This document shows, piece by piece, positions 62,432 through 64,000 of a stretch of DNA of 64,000 nt (within the stretch, counting starts at the first letter, position 1; the number at the start of each line of letters is the position of its first letter). The notes under the pieces were generated by a model that had not been told where the DNA came from, ran no database searches, and was given only the letters and a program-made list of their open reading frames with translations. The translations under genes were made by a program, and so were the position numbers. This DNA comes from Rheinheimera sp. EpRS3 (lineage in GTDB: Bacteria; Pseudomonadota; Gammaproteobacteria; Enterobacterales; Alteromonadaceae), in assembly GCF_001513785.1 (NCBI RefSeq), contig NZ_LNQS01000008.1, forward strand, positions 620,001 to 684,000, read 5' to 3'.

Positions 62432-64000
62432 ACAACTGCCGCCAGCTTTGCTCTACCACTTGCTTTGCCTGCGTCAGGCTGTCTTGCTCTGGCAACTTCG
62501 CCGGAGCCAGCGTCTGGCGATGGCCGGCACCACGCAGTAACTGATAAGCCTGCTGCAACTCCTGCACTTGTTGCGGTTGTAATAAACCGCAGTCTGCTGC
62601 GGCATCCAGAATGCGGATATTGTCACTGTAGCGATATAATTGCGCGTGCTCAGCGGCATACCCCAGCACCAGATACTGGCTGATAAACTCCAGGTCAACA
62701 ATACCACCGGTGCTGTGTTTCGGATCTGACGTTGCCACACCATGGTGCTGGCGCAGCTTTTCACGCATCTGTAACACTTCGTCACGCAATGTAGCCAGAT
62801 CGCGTGGCTGGCTTATTATCTGCTGGCGGATATGTTCAAACCGCTGACGTATCGTGGCGCTGCCATAAATGGCCCGCGCCCGCACCAGCGCCTGATGTTC
62901 CCAGGTCCAAGCCTCCTGCTGCATATACTCAGCGTAAGTTTGAATATGGATCGCCAGTAACCCTGAGTTCCCGGATGGCCGCAGCCGGGTATCTATGTCA
63001 TATAACACGCCACTGTTGGTGCGGGTAGTACACAAGTGCAGCACCCGTTGTACCAGTTTTAAATAAAACTGCCGTGAATCAATAGCCCGCTCACCCGACG
63101 TAGGCTGCTGTGTATCACACTGGTGCACAAACACCAGATCCAGATCCGAACCATAGCCCAGCTCCAGCCCGCCCAATTTGCCGTAGGCAATGACAGCAAA
63201 GCCTTTATCGCCTTCAGCCAGACCTGCTGGCACACCATAACGTTCGGTCATCTGCTGCCAGGCCAGCTCTACTACCTGCGCCAGCAACACTTCAGCCAGC
63301 CAGGTCAGATGATCGCTGACTTTCATCAGCGGCAGCACGCCGCTGATATCAGCCGCAGCAATACGTAATTGCTGTGCTTGCTTGTACTGGCGTAATGTTT
63401 CCATTAACAGCTCCAGATCATCAGACGGCACCCGCAGCATATGCTGGCGCAGCCGGTCCTGATAATCAGCTTGAGTAGCAATCTGGTATAGCTGTGCCGG
63501 ATCGATCAGTTCGTCCAGCAGCATGGGGTAACGCGATAAATGCTCTGCCAGCCAGCCACTCTGGGTGCATAACAACACCAGTTGCTGCAGCGCTGCGGGG
63601 TTTTCAAACAGCAGCTCAAGGTAGGCGGTGCGGGTAACAATCTGGCGAAATACACCTAATACCCGGCTTAGCACCGTTGGCGACGATTGTTGCTGTTGCA
63701 GCATATGCAGCAACAGTGGAACAAGTTTGGCCAGAAAATCGCGGCCGCGCGGGCCGACACTGCGTTTTTGGCAATCCTGTTTAAATTGCTGCAGCTGGTT
63801 AATCAGTTCGGTAGCATCGGGCGCCGTTAACCATTCCAATTGAGTAGCAAGTTCTTCTGCCGGCTGTTCACTGTCCCAGATCAGCCGGCCCAGAGTAATT
63901 TCCTGCTGCTCCAGCTCTTCGCCGTTATCAATAACCAGCTTAAATTGCTGGTGCACTCTGGCCATTGCCGTGTCAATTTGTTGTTGCAGTTGAGCCCAGT
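62418..64000 (-). CDS. glnE: Glutamine synthetase adenylyltransferase/deadenylase, partial
   Basis: The reading frame is open to the right edge, so the N-terminus is missing and about 527 residues of the C-terminal half are seen. It contains RNDPRELE-like linker regions and the second nucleotidyltransferase domain FAVIAYGKLGGLELGYGSDLD, in which the paired Asp of GSDLDLVF bind metal. The C-terminal HD-like helical part has VDLEFISQYLVLGYA. This half carries the adenylylation activity that switches off glutamine synthetase. The 3' end overlaps the convergent TcpQ-like gene by 14 nt. Confidence 0.95.
   Translation of the reverse strand, partial: WAQLQQQIDTAMARVHQQFKLVIDNGEELEQQEITLGRLIWDSEQPAEELATQLEWLTAPDATELINQLQQFKQDCQKRSVGPRGRDFLAKLVPLLLHMLQQQQSSPTVLSRVLGVFRQIVTRTAYLELLFENPAALQQLVLLCTQSGWLAEHLSRYPMLLDELIDPAQLYQIATQADYQDRLRQHMLRVPSDDLELLMETLRQYKQAQQLRIAAADISGVLPLMKVSDHLTWLAEVLLAQVVELAWQQMTERYGVPAGLAEGDKGFAVIAYGKLGGLELGYGSDLDLVFVHQCDTQQPTSGERAIDSRQFYLKLVQRVLHLCTTRTNSGVLYDIDTRLRPSGNSGLLAIHIQTYAEYMQQEAWTWEHQALVRARAIYGSATIRQRFEHIRQQIISQPRDLATLRDEVLQMREKLRQHHGVATSDPKHSTGGIVDLEFISQYLVLGYAAEHAQLYRYSDNIRILDAAADCGLLQPQQVQELQQAYQLLRGAGHRQTLAPAKLPEQDSLTQAKQVVEQSWRQLFSQS

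Noticed and set aside
1-64000. CRISPR arrays, prophage or complete insertion sequences
   Set aside because: No regularly spaced direct repeats, no transposase or integrase, and no phage structural genes were found anywhere in the window.

Overview
The window looks like chromosomal DNA of an aerobic gammaproteobacterium of the Alteromonadales/Chromatiaceae type; Rheinheimera, Alishewanella or Arsukibacterium would fit. This is an inference from gene order and protein style: nudF-yqiB-cpdA-yqiA-parE next to a divergent tolC, parC-plsC, pepA-holC-valS divergent from lptF-lptG, rraB and glnE. No 16S gene is present to settle the genus. Both edges cut genes: a mesX (DUF1852) gene at the left and glnE at the right.

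Layout. 1-1200: 5' part of mesX under a MetJ operator, then a VOC-family protein. 1484-9588: a compact five-gene type I restriction-modification operon on the minus strand, with two different complete hsdM genes, a zinc-finger-like protein of unknown function between them, one hsdS and one hsdR. 9680-12417: a decayed gene remnant, a small membrane protein, a secreted cysteine-containing protein and a PoNi-like immunity protein. 12433-16567: an RND pump with its adaptor. 16737-23923: the TIGR03545/TIGR03546 pair, an NhaC-type antiporter, LemA with a membrane partner, and a serine hydrolase. 24164-31356: pepA-holC-valS and lptF-lptG. 31369-32216: a structured inverted-repeat element, an RDD protein and tRNA-Leu(CAA). 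32350-35445: a periplasmic solute-binding protein, then a class 3 lipase-type toxin candidate followed by an ankyrin lipoprotein that is probably its immunity protein. 35469-39207: a ferric iron ABC importer (fbpABC-like) with a Fur-like site. 39362-44953: a zinc-starvation island. A histidine-rich lipoprotein and a ZnuD-like TonB receptor diverge from a MerC-like membrane protein and a COG0523 GTPase, across two near-perfect Zur palindromes. 45023-49907: rraB and a very large mosaic surface protein. 50424-59317: plsC, parC, a TPR protein, parE, yqiA, cpdA, yqiB and nudF. 59437-64000: tolC, an lpxL-like acyltransferase, a TcpQ-like protein and the 3' part of glnE.

Themes. Envelope biogenesis (LptFG, LpxL, PlsC, TolC, RND pump) and metal uptake (Fur- and Zur-type control) dominate the core. 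Accessory DNA is concentrated at 1.5-12.4 kb (defence and an orphan immunity gene) and 33.1-35.4 kb (toxin-immunity pair). The observations most worth following are the two-HsdM type I locus with its embedded unknown gene, the mosaic protein with an internal GlyGly-CTERM-like anchor followed by an outer-membrane barrel, and the double-Zur-box zinc island.
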